A DNA stretch of 64,000 nt from an uncultured Jannaschia sp. (GCA_947494145.1 CANLTZ010000017.1:1-64000); one strand, 5' to 3'. Positions 24,308-33,647 are shown, counted from the stretch's first letter. Numbers and translations are program-made. The notes: generated by a model from the sequence alone, not told the origin.

Positions 24308-24337
24308 TGATCCGTACCGCCTCGGGATGCGTAAAGA
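24308..24337 (+). promoter_or_regulatory. RpoE-type promoter for the flavoprotein operon
   Basis: TGATCC (24308–24313), 18 nt, TAAAGA (24332–24337), the same pattern as the divergent copy 47 bp away. It overlaps an upstream in-frame ATG (24327), which therefore cannot be the start codon of a transcript from this promoter. Confidence 0.68.
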
Positions 24338-24380
24338 AGCTAACGCAAGAAACAAAGAACACTCACGAAAGACGGACCAC

Positions 24381-25676
24381 TTGACCCCAGTTCTTGGCAC
24401 GTCGCCCCGACGCCGCATTGCGGTTGTCGGCGGCGGCATCAGCGGCATGGCCGCAGCGCACGCCCTGTCGACCGATCACGACATCACGATTTTCGAAGCG
24501 GAGCCACGTTTGGGGGGCCATGCCCGCACCATCACCGCCGGCAAGAACGGCGATCAGCCAGTCGATACGGGCTTCATCGTCTACAACAAGGTGAACTACC
24601 CCAACTTGGTGCGCCTGTTCGATGAACTTGGCGTGCCAGTGGCCGAATCGAATATGTCTTTCGCCGCCTCGCTTGATGGCGGACGCGTGGAATACAGCCT
24701 GCAAACGCTCGACACCCTGTTCGCACAGCGCCGCAACCTGCTGTCGCCGCGGTTTCTGGGCATGGTGCGCGACATCCTGCGCTTCAATGCCCGCGCTGCC
24801 GACGCCGCCAACGACCCGGACCTGCCACTTTCCGCGTTCTTGGAGGGGATGGACCTCGGCCCCACTTTCCGCGACTGGTATTTGGGCCCGATTTCAGGCG
24901 CCATATGGTCTACGCCCAGCCGCGAAGTGATGGATTTTCCGGCTCAGGCCATGATCCGCTTCTTCCGCAACCACAACCTGTTGCACCATACCGGACAGCA
25001 TCAATGGTATACGGTCCAAGGCGGCTCGGTCGAATATGTCCGGCGGCTGGAAGCCAAGCTGCGCGCTGATGGCGCCATGCTGCGCTTGGGCGCGCCGGTC
25101 GAAGGCATCCGCCGCCGTCCCGGCGCGGTCGATATCCGCACATATGGAGCGGAGTGGGAGGGTTTTGACGACGTCATCCTCGCTACCCATTCAGACGATT
25201 CGCTAGCCATGCTGTCAGATGCCTCGCCCACGGAAACCACGCTTCTGTCGCGCATCCGCTACCAGCCCAACGAGGCCGTTCTCCACGCCGACCCATCGGC
25301 CATGCCCAAGCTCCGCAAGGTATGGGCGTCGTGGAACTATACCGAACAGGCCGCCCGACCCGACCAGCTTGGCCTGACCTACTGGATGAACAAGCTGCAG
25401 CCGATCCCGTTTGAAGACCCGCTCTTTTCCACGCTGAACCCGATGCAGCCCATCCGCGACGACCTGATCCATGATGTCACCACATTCCGGCACCCGGTCT
25501 ACGACCTGGCGATGATGGAAGCGGTCGAAGGCGTGCGCGCGATGAACGGCACGTCCAATACCTGGTTCTGCGGTGCCTGGATGCGCAACGGCTTCCATGA
25601 AGACGGCTTTGCCAGCGCAATTGACGTGGTCGAGGGAATGGCCGCACGCACGCCCCTGCCCGTGGCCGCCGAATGA
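24381..25676 (+). CDS. FAD-dependent amine-oxidase-like flavoprotein, RpoE regulon type
   Basis: Started at TTG 24381 this is 431 residues; ATG 24327 lies inside the predicted promoter. RRRIAVVGGGISGMAAAHALS is the FAD-binding dinucleotide motif, and ADPSAMPKLRKVWASWNY with TYWMNKLQPI are typical of this NAD(P)-binding/amine-oxidase-like family. It is the first gene of a unit matching R. sphaeroides RSP_1091–RSP_1087, a singlet-oxygen-induced set whose flavoprotein and DUF1365 members have been linked to modified (furan) fatty acid formation; which step each catalyses I do not assign. The stop overlaps the next gene by 4 bp. Confidence 0.85.
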   Translation: MTPVLGTSPRRRIAVVGGGISGMAAAHALSTDHDITIFEAEPRLGGHARTITAGKNGDQPVDTGFIVYNKVNYPNLVRLFDELGVPVAESNMSFAASLDGGRVEYSLQTLDTLFAQRRNLLSPRFLGMVRDILRFNARAADAANDPDLPLSAFLEGMDLGPTFRDWYLGPISGAIWSTPSREVMDFPAQAMIRFFRNHNLLHHTGQHQWYTVQGGSVEYVRRLEAKLRADGAMLRLGAPVEGIRRRPGAVDIRTYGAEWEGFDDVILATHSDDSLAMLSDASPTETTLLSRIRYQPNEAVLHADPSAMPKLRKVWASWNYTEQAARPDQLGLTYWMNKLQPIPFEDPLFSTLNPMQPIRDDLIHDVTTFRHPVYDLAMMEAVEGVRAMNGTSNTWFCGAWMRNGFHEDGFASAIDVVEGMAARTPLPVAAE

Positions 25677-26440
25677 CCTTCCTGCCCCAGCATATCCCCG
25701 GCCGAACCTTTCATGGCCGCCAAGCCGAAGGCGTGAACAACGCCTTCCGCTACGGGGTGGATTATATCCTGCTGGAGCCAGAGGCCGAAAACGTCCCGAC
25801 CCCGCGCCTCTTTTCGCGCGAGCGGTTCAACCTGGCCTATCTGCGCGATGCCGACCATGGTGGCGCCCCGGGTCAGGGCCGCGGGACCGCGTGGGTGCGC
25901 GACGTGCTGGCCGAGGCCGTGCCCGCGTTCGACCAAGGCCGCATCCTGCTGCTGGCGCAGCCGCGGGTGCTGGGCCATGTCTTCAACCCGGTCAGCTTCT
26001 GGCTGGCCCATGACCCTGCGGGCGAGTTGCGCGTCGTCATCGCCGAAGTCACCAATACCTATGGCGACCGCCATTCCTATTTGTGCCATGCCGACAACAT
26101 GTCCCCTATAACAGCTCAGCAGACACTAACGGCGCGCAAGGTGCTCCATGTCTCACCCTTTCAGCCGGTCGAGGGCGGCTACACCTTCCGCTTCGACATC
26201 ACCGAGGACCGCATCGGTATCTGGATCGAATATCGCAGCCAGCATGGACGCTTGCTGGCCACGCTGACCGGACCGCGCGTGCCGCTGACATCTTCGGGCC
26301 TGCTGCGCGCTGCCTTGCGCCGCCCCTTCGGATCGCGCCGGGTGCTGAGCCTGATCCACTGGCAAGCGCTCAAGCTTTGGTGGAAGGGCGCGGCCTTCCG
26401 GCCCCGCCCCGCACCGCCGGGATCCGAGACATCGCGGTGA
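25673..26440 (+). CDS. DUF1365 protein
   Basis: 255 residues: GRTFHGRQAEGVNNAFRYGVDYILLEPEA, LLAQPRVLGHVFNPVSFWLAHD, EVTNTYGDRHSYLC and ARKVLHVSPFQPVEGGYTFRF are the conserved DUF1365 blocks. The protein has no confident membrane helix. DUF1365 genes nearly always sit with the flavoprotein upstream and often with a cyclopropane-fatty-acid-synthase-like methyltransferase; no such methyltransferase is in this window. It joins its neighbours by ATGA and GTGA overlaps. The role in fatty acid modification is from related organisms. Confidence 0.87.
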   Translation: MTFLPQHIPGRTFHGRQAEGVNNAFRYGVDYILLEPEAENVPTPRLFSRERFNLAYLRDADHGGAPGQGRGTAWVRDVLAEAVPAFDQGRILLLAQPRVLGHVFNPVSFWLAHDPAGELRVVIAEVTNTYGDRHSYLCHADNMSPITAQQTLTARKVLHVSPFQPVEGGYTFRFDITEDRIGIWIEYRSQHGRLLATLTGPRVPLTSSGLLRAALRRPFGSRRVLSLIHWQALKLWWKGAAFRPRPAPPGSETSR

Positions 26441-27678
26441 CGCAGGGCCTACCCCGCTATGCAGCCTTCGCGGCGATGCTGTCGGCGGCGGGCCTGCCCA
26501 TCTACATTCACGCCCCCAAATTCTATGTGGACAGCTACGGGGTCACCTTGGCGCAGCTCTCCCTGGCCCTGTTCGCCCTGCGCCTTCTGGATGTCGTGCA
26601 AGACCCCCTTCTGGGCCGCCTGGCCCAAGCCACTCGCCATATCCGCGGCCTGACGGTGACCCTTGCGGGCACTGTAATGGCCGCCGCTATGGCCATGCTT
26701 TTCGCGTTTCCGCCCATGCTGCCCCCGCTTTGGTGGTTCGCCCTATCGCTGGCGCTGCTATTTTCCGCCTTTTCGTACCTTACCATCGCCTTCTACGCCC
26801 AGGGCGTGGCCCGCGCCGCGGCCATGGGGGATGCGCATGTGCGGCTGGCCACATGGCGCGAAACCGGCGCGCTCTTGGGCGTCTGCCTGGCCGCCGCACT
26901 TCCCACGATGCTGGCTGGCACCGGGGCGCCCTTCGCCATCTATGCAATCGTCTTCGCGCTGGCTGCCCTTGGCGCCATCCTGGCCATGGCGCCGGAATGG
27001 CGCGACACCGGCACCGCGCCCTCCACCGGCCTGCGCGCAATCCTGTCGGATGCACCCGCACGGCGTCTTCTGATCATCGCGCTGGTCAACGCCACGCCGG
27101 TGGCCGTCACCTCGACGCTATTTCTATTCTACGTCGCTGACCGGCTTGCGGCACCTGGCTGGGAAGGGCCGCTGCTTTTGCTGTTCTTCCTATCGGCAGC
27201 CGGGGCCGCGCCCATCTGGGGCCGCGTTGCCACACGCTGGGGCACCAAGCGCGCGCTTATGGCAGGCATGGTCCTGGCCATCGTCACCTTTGCTTTCGCC
27301 CTGCCCCTGAGCACAGGGGACCTGGCCGCCTTTACCCTTGTCTGCATCGCTTCAGGCGCCGCACTGGGGGCCGATCTGACGCTGCTGCCCGCCCTCTTCG
27401 CCCGCCGCATGGGGCAGGTGGCGCCCGCTGCCGCCGACGGCTTCGGTCTCTGGAGCTTTGTGAGCAAGGCATCCCTGGCCGTCGCGGCCATCGTGCTATT
27501 CCCCGTGCTCGACGCCGTGGACTTTGAGGCGGGCGGCGAAAACGGCGCGCAAGCGCTTTGGACGCTGACACTGCTTTACGCCGGGGTCCCGCTGGGCTTG
27601 AAGGCACTTGCCCTTCTGCTGCTGGCCCGCAGCGGGATCGAGGGCGAAACGAGCAGGACGGAGAAAAGCCATGCGTGA
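26437..27678 (+). CDS. GPH/MFS-type transporter
   Basis: The GTG at 26437 overlaps the DUF1365 stop and gives 413 residues with about twelve hydrophobic segments. RLLDVVQDPLLGRLAQAT near residue 50 and WGRVATRWGTKRALMAGM in the second half are the paired loop motifs of glycoside–pentoside–hexuronide cation symporters. The substrate is unknown; an amphipathic or lipid-derived compound is conceivable given the operon. An equivalent gene is present in the R. sphaeroides singlet-oxygen cluster. Confidence 0.82.
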   Translation: MTQGLPRYAAFAAMLSAAGLPIYIHAPKFYVDSYGVTLAQLSLALFALRLLDVVQDPLLGRLAQATRHIRGLTVTLAGTVMAAAMAMLFAFPPMLPPLWWFALSLALLFSAFSYLTIAFYAQGVARAAAMGDAHVRLATWRETGALLGVCLAAALPTMLAGTGAPFAIYAIVFALAALGAILAMAPEWRDTGTAPSTGLRAILSDAPARRLLIIALVNATPVAVTSTLFLFYVADRLAAPGWEGPLLLLFFLSAAGAAPIWGRVATRWGTKRALMAGMVLAIVTFAFALPLSTGDLAAFTLVCIASGAALGADLTLLPALFARRMGQVAPAAADGFGLWSFVSKASLAVAAIVLFPVLDAVDFEAGGENGAQALWTLTLLYAGVPLGLKALALLLLARSGIEGETSRTEKSHA

Positions 27679-28411
27679 CTGGACCGGAAAAAGATATTGG
27701 CTGATCGGCGCCTCCGAGGGGTTGGGCGCGGCCCTAGCCATGAAATTGTCCAAGGTCGGCGCTGAGGTGATCGTCTCGGCCCGTTCCGCCGATAAGTTGG
27801 AGGCGCTGGTGGACGCGTTGCCCGGCCGCGCCAGCGCCGTGGCCTGTGACGTTTCTGACCGCGGATCGGTCGAAGCGGCAGCAGCCGAAATCGGGCCCGT
27901 GGATGGCATGGTGTTCCTAGCAGGCGTCTACTGGCCGCAACCTGCGCAGGACTGGGACGCCGAACAAGTTGAAGCCATGTGCGACGTCAACTTCACGGGC
28001 GCCGCCCGCGCCGTGGGCGCGGTGATTGGCGACATGGTTGCCCGCGATGCGGGCCATATCGTGTTGACGGGCTCCCTTTCGGGCTTTCGGGGCTTGCCCG
28101 GCGCCACCGGCTACGGCGCGTCCAAGGCCGGTGTCATGTGGCTGGCCGAAGGTATGTATGCCGATCTGCGCCATACGGGCGTGGTGGTGCAGGTGGCCAA
28201 TCCGGGCTTCATCCGCACGCGCCTGACCGACAAGAACGACTTCTCCATGCCCTTCCTCATGGAACCCGAAGACGCCGCCCAGGCGATGTTCGAATTGATG
28301 TGCACCGACGATTTCAAGCGCAGCTTCCCGACGATCTTTTCCTGGCTCTTTCGGGGCGGTCAATTCCTGCCAGATTGGCTGTGGTACGGGCTGTTCGCGC
28401 GGAAAGGGTGA
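27671..28411 (+). CDS. Short-chain dehydrogenase/reductase
   Basis: 246 residues, starting 8 bp inside the 3' end of the transporter gene. GASEGLGAALA (about 13–23) is the cofactor glycine motif. LTGSLSGFRG provides the catalytic Ser, YGASKAG the Tyr-x3-Lys, and NPGFIRTRLTDKNDF follows. Classic SDR chemistry on an unknown alcohol or ketone. It is the last gene of the RpoE-type operon; a dyad lies at its stop codon. Confidence 0.87.
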   Translation: MRDWTGKRYWLIGASEGLGAALAMKLSKVGAEVIVSARSADKLEALVDALPGRASAVACDVSDRGSVEAAAAEIGPVDGMVFLAGVYWPQPAQDWDAEQVEAMCDVNFTGAARAVGAVIGDMVARDAGHIVLTGSLSGFRGLPGATGYGASKAGVMWLAEGMYADLRHTGVVVQVANPGFIRTRLTDKNDFSMPFLMEPEDAAQAMFELMCTDDFKRSFPTIFSWLFRGGQFLPDWLWYGLFARKG

Positions 28412-28444
28412 GGGGCGCTGCCCCTCACACTCCCCGGAGTATTT
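28408..28444 (+). terminator. Terminator after the RpoE-type operon
   Basis: GTGAGGGGC and GCCCCTCAC pair over a 3-nt loop at the SDR stop, followed by a second small stem ACTCC/GGAGT and then ATTT. This paired-stem layout is common at roseobacter operon ends. Confidence 0.6.
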
Positions 28445-28549
28445 CCGCCAGGATGAAGGGGCGCGTCGTTTCCTGAAGGGCGCGGGTCGCGCGCGGTCTT
28501 TCGTCTTGGCCTACTGGCTTCTATCGTGTCGGCAAGAGAGGGAGCGACC

Positions 28550-31309
28550 ATGCCCAACGCGATCCGATTCATGCTGGACGGCCAAGAGGTTGAAGCATCG
28601 GCAGGCCAGACCATCTGGGAGGTGGCCCATGGCCGCGGCCTGATCATTCCCCATCTGTGCCACAAGCCTGCGCCGGGCTACCGCCCTGACGGCAATTGCC
28701 GGGCCTGTATGGTGGAGATCGAGGGGGAACGTGTCCTAGCGGCGTCCTGCATTCGGGAACCGTCGGAAGGGATGGTCGTGCGCACCGACAGCGCGCGGAC
28801 AAACGCGGCGCGTAAGATGGTCATGGAAATGCTCGTGGCGGACCAGCCAGAGCAGGAGGTGGCGCATGATAAGACGTCGCACCTATGGGAGATGGCGCGT
28901 TGCCAGGGCGTGACCGAAAGCCGCTTGCCCACCCTGGAGGCCGAGCGCATCCCCTTGCTGGATGACAGCCATGTGGCCATGCGGGTGAACCTGGATGCCT
29001 GCATTCAATGCGGCCTTTGTGTCCGGGCCTGCCGGGAAGTGCAGGTCAACGACGTGATCGGGATGGCGGGCCGGGGCCACGATGCCTATCCGGTCTTCGA
29101 TTTCGACGACCCCATGGGCGACAGCACCTGCGTGGCGTGCGGCGAATGCGTGCAGGCCTGCCCCACTGGTGCGCTGATGGAAGCCACGATGGTGGATGCC
29201 GCGCAGGTCGGCGATAGCTCCAACTGGGATAGGGAGACTAAGTCCATCTGCCCGTTCTGCGGCGTCGGATGCCAAATTTCGCTGAAATCCAAGGACGACC
29301 GGGTTGTGAAGGTGGACGGTATCAACGGCCCTGCCAATGAAGGTAGGCTGTGCGTCAAAGGACGCTTCGGCTTCGACTACATCCATCATGGCCACCGCTT
29401 GACGAAGCCCCTGATCCGACGCGCCGACGCGCCGGCCAAGGGCCTGAACGTGTCGCCCGACAATTGGCGTGACGTCTTCCGCGAAGCGGATTGGGACGAG
29501 GCGCTGGACGTTGCGGTACGGGGGCTGAAAGGCCGCGGGCGGGAGGTCGCGGGTTTTGGATCGGCCAAGTGCTCGAACGAAGAAGCCTACCTGTTTCAGA
29601 AGTTCATCCGCCAAGGTTTTGGCCACAACAATGTCGACCATTGCACGCGGCTTTGCCATGCCTCCTCCGTGGCGGCATTGATAGAAAACGTGGGTTCGGG
29701 GGCGGTGACGGCCACCTTCAACGAGATCGAAAATGCCGATGTGGCAATCGTCATCGGGGCTAACCCGGTAGAAAACCACCCGGTTGCGGCCACGTATTTC
29801 AAGCAATTCGCCAAGCGGGGCGGGAAGCTTATCGTGATGGACCCGCGGGGACAGGCGCTGAAGCGCCATGCGTCGCATATGCTGCAATTCCGGCCCGGCG
29901 CGGATGTGGCGATGCTGAACGCGATCATGCATGTCATCGCCGAAGAAGGCCTGACGGACCGTCAATATATCGAGGCGATGACCGAGAATTGGAAGGCGTT
30001 GCGCGCCCATCTGGAAGGGTTCCCCCCTGAGAAGATGAGCGACATCTGCGGCATCGAGGCAAAGGTCCTGCGCGACGTCGCGCGCACCTTTGCGAGCGCG
30101 AAATCTGCCATGATTTTCTGGGGCATGGGCGTCAGTCAGCATGTCCACGGCACCGACAATTCGCGCTGCTTGATCAGCCTTGCGCTGATGACGGGCCAGG
30201 TGGGGCGGCCGGGTGCCGGGTTGCACCCCTTACGCGGGCAAAACAATGTGCAGGGGGCCTCCGACGCAGGGCTTATCCCTATGTTTTTGCCGGATTATGC
30301 GTCCGTCCTCGATGCCTCCGTGCGTGAGAAATTCGCGGGCCTTTGGGGCGACGAACCCCTGGCCGAGAAGGGCTTGACGGTGACGGAGATTTTGGGGGCG
30401 GTCCATGGGGGTGACATCAAGGCAATGTACATCCTAGGCGAAAACCCGGCCATGTCGGACCCAGATTTGGACCATGCGCGGGCGGCTTTGGCCAAGCTGG
30501 ACCATCTGGTCGTTCAGGATATTTTCCTCACGGAAACAGCGAATTACGCCGATGTGATCTTGCCTGCCTCTGCCTGGTACGAAAAAGCTGGGACGGTGAC
30601 GAACACCAACCGGCAGGTGCAGATGGGCCGTCCTGCGGTGCCGCCGCCGGGCGAGGCGCGGGAAGACTGGTGGATCACGACCGAGCTGGCAAAAAGGTGC
30701 GGCTTGTCGTGGACTTATACCCATCCGCGCGAGGTCTTTGCCGAGATGAAACAGGTGATGCCGTCGCTCGACAACATCACCTGGAAGCGGTTGGAAGCCG
30801 AGGGCGCGGTGACCTACCCATCGCTGAGCGAAAGTGACCCGGGCCAAGCCATTGTTTTCGGAGATGGTTTCCCACGACCTGAGGGGCGCGCCAAATTCAC
30901 CCCCGCATCGGTCATCCCGCCGGACGAAGTGCCAGACGCCCAGTATCCGATGATCTTGACGACTGGACGGCAGTTGGAGCACTGGCATACCGGCTCCATG
31001 ACGCGGCGAGCTTCGGTTCTGGATGCGGTGGAGCCGGAGGCGAATTGTTCCTTGCACCCCAGCACGTTACGCGACCTTGGCATAGAAGCTGGCGGCCATG
31101 TGCGCCTGACCACGCGGCGCGGATCGGTCACGCTGCTGGCGCGGGCGGATCGGGCAGTGCCCCCCGACATGGTGTTCTTGCCCTTCGCCTACGTCGAGGC
31201 CGCGGCGAACCTGCTCACGAACCCGGCTTTGGACCCGTTCGGGAAAATCCCTGAGTTCAAGTTTGCCGCTGTCCGTGTGGAAGCCGCGCTGAGTCTGGCT
31301 GCGGAGTGA
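28550..31309 (+). CDS. fdhF: Formate dehydrogenase alpha subunit (molybdopterin, NAD-linked type)
   Basis: 919 residues from the ATG at 28550, preceded by GGGAG. An N-terminal [2Fe-2S] domain (Cys37, 50, 53, 67) is followed by two ferredoxin-type [4Fe-4S] sets (Cys151–161 and Cys194–204), a further cluster at Cys234/237/241/268, and the Mo-bis-PGD domain with HCTRLCHASS (Cys369-His370) as the metal ligand and proton relay, so it is not a selenocysteine form. The architecture matches FdsA/FdhF. The usual partners (NADH-binding fdsB/fdsG, fdhD, mob genes) are not adjacent, so the electron partner must be encoded elsewhere. Confidence 0.92.
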   Translation: MPNAIRFMLDGQEVEASAGQTIWEVAHGRGLIIPHLCHKPAPGYRPDGNCRACMVEIEGERVLAASCIREPSEGMVVRTDSARTNAARKMVMEMLVADQPEQEVAHDKTSHLWEMARCQGVTESRLPTLEAERIPLLDDSHVAMRVNLDACIQCGLCVRACREVQVNDVIGMAGRGHDAYPVFDFDDPMGDSTCVACGECVQACPTGALMEATMVDAAQVGDSSNWDRETKSICPFCGVGCQISLKSKDDRVVKVDGINGPANEGRLCVKGRFGFDYIHHGHRLTKPLIRRADAPAKGLNVSPDNWRDVFREADWDEALDVAVRGLKGRGREVAGFGSAKCSNEEAYLFQKFIRQGFGHNNVDHCTRLCHASSVAALIENVGSGAVTATFNEIENADVAIVIGANPVENHPVAATYFKQFAKRGGKLIVMDPRGQALKRHASHMLQFRPGADVAMLNAIMHVIAEEGLTDRQYIEAMTENWKALRAHLEGFPPEKMSDICGIEAKVLRDVARTFASAKSAMIFWGMGVSQHVHGTDNSRCLISLALMTGQVGRPGAGLHPLRGQNNVQGASDAGLIPMFLPDYASVLDASVREKFAGLWGDEPLAEKGLTVTEILGAVHGGDIKAMYILGENPAMSDPDLDHARAALAKLDHLVVQDIFLTETANYADVILPASAWYEKAGTVTNTNRQVQMGRPAVPPPGEAREDWWITTELAKRCGLSWTYTHPREVFAEMKQVMPSLDNITWKRLEAEGAVTYPSLSESDPGQAIVFGDGFPRPEGRAKFTPASVIPPDEVPDAQYPMILTTGRQLEHWHTGSMTRRASVLDAVEPEANCSLHPSTLRDLGIEAGGHVRLTTRRGSVTLLARADRAVPPDMVFLPFAYVEAAANLLTNPALDPFGKIPEFKFAAVRVEAALSLAAE

Positions 31310-31409
31310 AACGGCCGATTACTTGCAAGTTGAGGTAAGTCTCGGGGGTCGTTTCCCAATTTGTGCAGAAATCTGAATAGCCAGACCGCCCGGTCATCGG
31401 GCCGTCGGA

Positions 31410-31438
31410 GCGCCGGACGAAATCCCGCCGTCCGGCGC
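31410..31438. terminator. Dyad between convergent fdhF and lipoprotein genes
   Basis: GCGCCGGAC (31410–31418) and GTCCGGCGC (31430–31438) pair over an 11-nt loop in the gap between two converging genes. There is no T-run; a two-way terminator role is inferred from position. Confidence 0.45.
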
Positions 31439-31446
31439 AATTGCGG

Positions 31447-31812
31447 TCAGCTTTCGCAATCGAACCACATGTCGCGAACGGTGATCTGCGAGCCGTCGCC
31501 GCGGGTGGCCGACCTTTCGCCGAGGTCCTGCGAAACGCTGATGGCACCGGAACGGCCGAACCGTTCGCAGATGGACGAGACGCGGCGTTGTGCCTCGGCT
31601 TCGGACAGGACCGAAGGCTCGTAGACGAAGTTCAGTCCACCGACCGAACCACGCGACTCGACCGGGAAGACGAGGAAGACGCCTTGGCGGTCTGCGGCGT
31701 TCGGGATCGTGGACTCAATCAGAGAGGCCCGGCGTTGTTCGGCGGCCTGTGGATCCACGACGCAGCCAGCGAGTGCGGCGATCAATGGAATGGAGATGAG
31801 AGCGAGACGCAT
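31447..31812 (-). CDS. Small lipoprotein, unknown function
   Basis: 121 residues: MRLALISIPLIAALAGCVVDP is a lipoprotein signal with lipobox LAGC (Cys17). The mature part has two more Cys (SSICERFG and MWFDCES at the end), which may form a disulfide. An AAGGGG site precedes the ATG. No known domain. It resembles in style, though not clearly in sequence, the small exported proteins inside the nuo locus. Confidence 0.7.
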   Translation of the reverse strand: MRLALISIPLIAALAGCVVDPQAAEQRRASLIESTIPNAADRQGVFLVFPVESRGSVGGLNFVYEPSVLSEAEAQRRVSSICERFGRSGAISVSQDLGERSATRGDGSQITVRDMWFDCES

Positions 31813-31973
31813 TTTCGTTACCCCTTCGTTTCACTGAGGAGCGCGTAGCCCATGGCCAAACTGCTAACAATGGCCGGTGGATCATGACCAAACGTCAAGC
31901 CAAAAACCGACAACCCATTGCTTTTTATATATGTTTACGTGCCCACCAACTACGCCAAGCGGACGCGGCCCAC

Positions 31974-33647
31974 CTATTCTGCCGCTAGGCGGGTGATCAG
32001 AACGGTCACTTCGGGGCGTTTCCCGATTTCGTCCTGGGCGACTTTTCGGACGCCTTTGACGATCACGTCCTCAAGCTTATCGTCATCGCCCGCGGTGCGG
32101 GTATCGACGCGGGCGAGTTGCCCGGCGAGGTGTTGTTCCATCAGGTCAGCCAGGGGCGCACCACGGTCGCCGAGTTCGGGTAGGCCCCGCAGGTCGACCC
32201 AGGTGTCTTCAAGGATTTCGTCGTCGTCATCGACCATCACGGCGACGACCGCATGGCCGTTGAGCGCCATGCGGATACGGTCGCGGATGACACCGTCGAA
32301 CTGGCCCACAAGGGCGGAACCGTCCAGATAGGTGCGACCGGATTCGATATGATCGACGATTTCGGGCTGGTTGCCTGCCAAGTCCACCATGGTGCCATTG
32401 GGTGCGACGATGCCCGCGCGGCCGTTGGCCAGCGCAAGCTTGGCATGTTCGCGCAGGTGGCGGTGTTCGCCGTGCATGGGGATGACGACCTGCGGGTCGG
32501 TGATGCGCTGGATTTCTTCCAGGTCGGGCCGGTTGGCGTGGCCAGACACATGGTAGAGCCCGTCATCGTCGGTGACGACATCCACGCCCATTTCAGAGAA
32601 GTTGTTCATAATGCGGGCAACACTCTTTTCGTTGCCCGGAATGGTTTTCGAGGAGAAGAGGAAAGTGTCGCCTTCCTCGAGTTCCATCCCGAAATATTTG
32701 CCTTGGGACAGTTGGGCCGACGCCGCGCGGCGTTCGCCCTGACTGCCGGTGACGATCAGCATGAGGTTTTCACGCGGAATGTCGGCGGCATCTTCGGGCG
32801 ACACGGTCTTGGGGAAGTCGGTCAGCAGGCCTTCTTGCACCGCCGCTTCGGTCATGCGGCGCATAGCGCGGCCCATGAGGCAGATGGACCGGCCCGCAGC
32901 TTCGCCCGCACGGGCCAGCGACTGCAGGCGCGCCACGTTTGACGCGAAGGTGGTAGCGACGAACATGCCTTTGGAGCGGCTGACGAGGTCCTGGATGTTG
33001 GGGCCCACCAGCGCTTCTGACCTTCCTTCATGCTTGTTGAAGACATTGGTGGAATCGCACACCAGCGCGCGGACACCGGGGCGCGCGGCCTCGGCCCAGA
33101 GATCGGCGTCGAAGGGTTCGCCCAGGACAGGCGAGGTATCGAGCTTGAAATCCCCGGTATGAATGATGCGGCCCGCCGGGCTGTCGATGACCAGCGCGCT
33201 GCTTTCAGGAATGGAATGAGACACGGGCAGGAAGCTAACCTGGAAGGGCCCGGCATCGACCTTGTCGGGGAAGGTGCCTGCGACTTTGACCATGTTTTCG
33301 TCCTGACCTTTTTCGGCCAGTTTGCGCCGCGCCAGATTGGCGGTGAAGGCGCGCGCATAGATGGGTTTGCCAAGCTGCTGAAACAGGTGGCCCACGCCGC
33401 CCACATGGTCTTCGTGTCCATGGGTGATGAAGAGCGCTTCAAGCCGGTCCAGATTGTCGCGCAGCCAGGCGATGTCGGGCACGATGACATCCACCCCGGG
33501 CGTTGTGTCCATGTCGGGGAAGGCGATGCCCAGGTCCACAAGGATAAGCCGTTCGCGACCCTCGGGGCCATAGCCGTAGATATAGGCGTTCATGCCGATT
33601 TCGCCCGCCCCGCCAAGGGGGAGGTAGATGAGCCTATCGCGCGCCAT
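31974..33647 (-). CDS. rnj: Ribonuclease J
   Basis: 557 residues of the metallo-beta-lactamase/beta-CASP type: LGGAGEIGMNAYIY at the start, THGHEDHVGG with metal ligands His76, His78, Asp80 and His81, HTGDFKLD, CDSTN, and GSQGERRAA plus HVSGHANR in the beta-CASP part. RNase J has 5'-3' exonuclease and endonuclease activity and processes rRNA and mRNA in alphaproteobacteria. It follows coaX with no gap and is the end of the nuoN–birA–coaX–rnj run. Confidence 0.93.
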   Translation of the reverse strand: MARDRLIYLPLGGAGEIGMNAYIYGYGPEGRERLILVDLGIAFPDMDTTPGVDVIVPDIAWLRDNLDRLEALFITHGHEDHVGGVGHLFQQLGKPIYARAFTANLARRKLAEKGQDENMVKVAGTFPDKVDAGPFQVSFLPVSHSIPESSALVIDSPAGRIIHTGDFKLDTSPVLGEPFDADLWAEAARPGVRALVCDSTNVFNKHEGRSEALVGPNIQDLVSRSKGMFVATTFASNVARLQSLARAGEAAGRSICLMGRAMRRMTEAAVQEGLLTDFPKTVSPEDAADIPRENLMLIVTGSQGERRAASAQLSQGKYFGMELEEGDTFLFSSKTIPGNEKSVARIMNNFSEMGVDVVTDDDGLYHVSGHANRPDLEEIQRITDPQVVIPMHGEHRHLREHAKLALANGRAGIVAPNGTMVDLAGNQPEIVDHIESGRTYLDGSALVGQFDGVIRDRIRMALNGHAVVAVMVDDDDEILEDTWVDLRGLPELGDRGAPLADLMEQHLAGQLARVDTRTAGDDDKLEDVIVKGVRKVAQDEIGKRPEVTVLITRLAAE

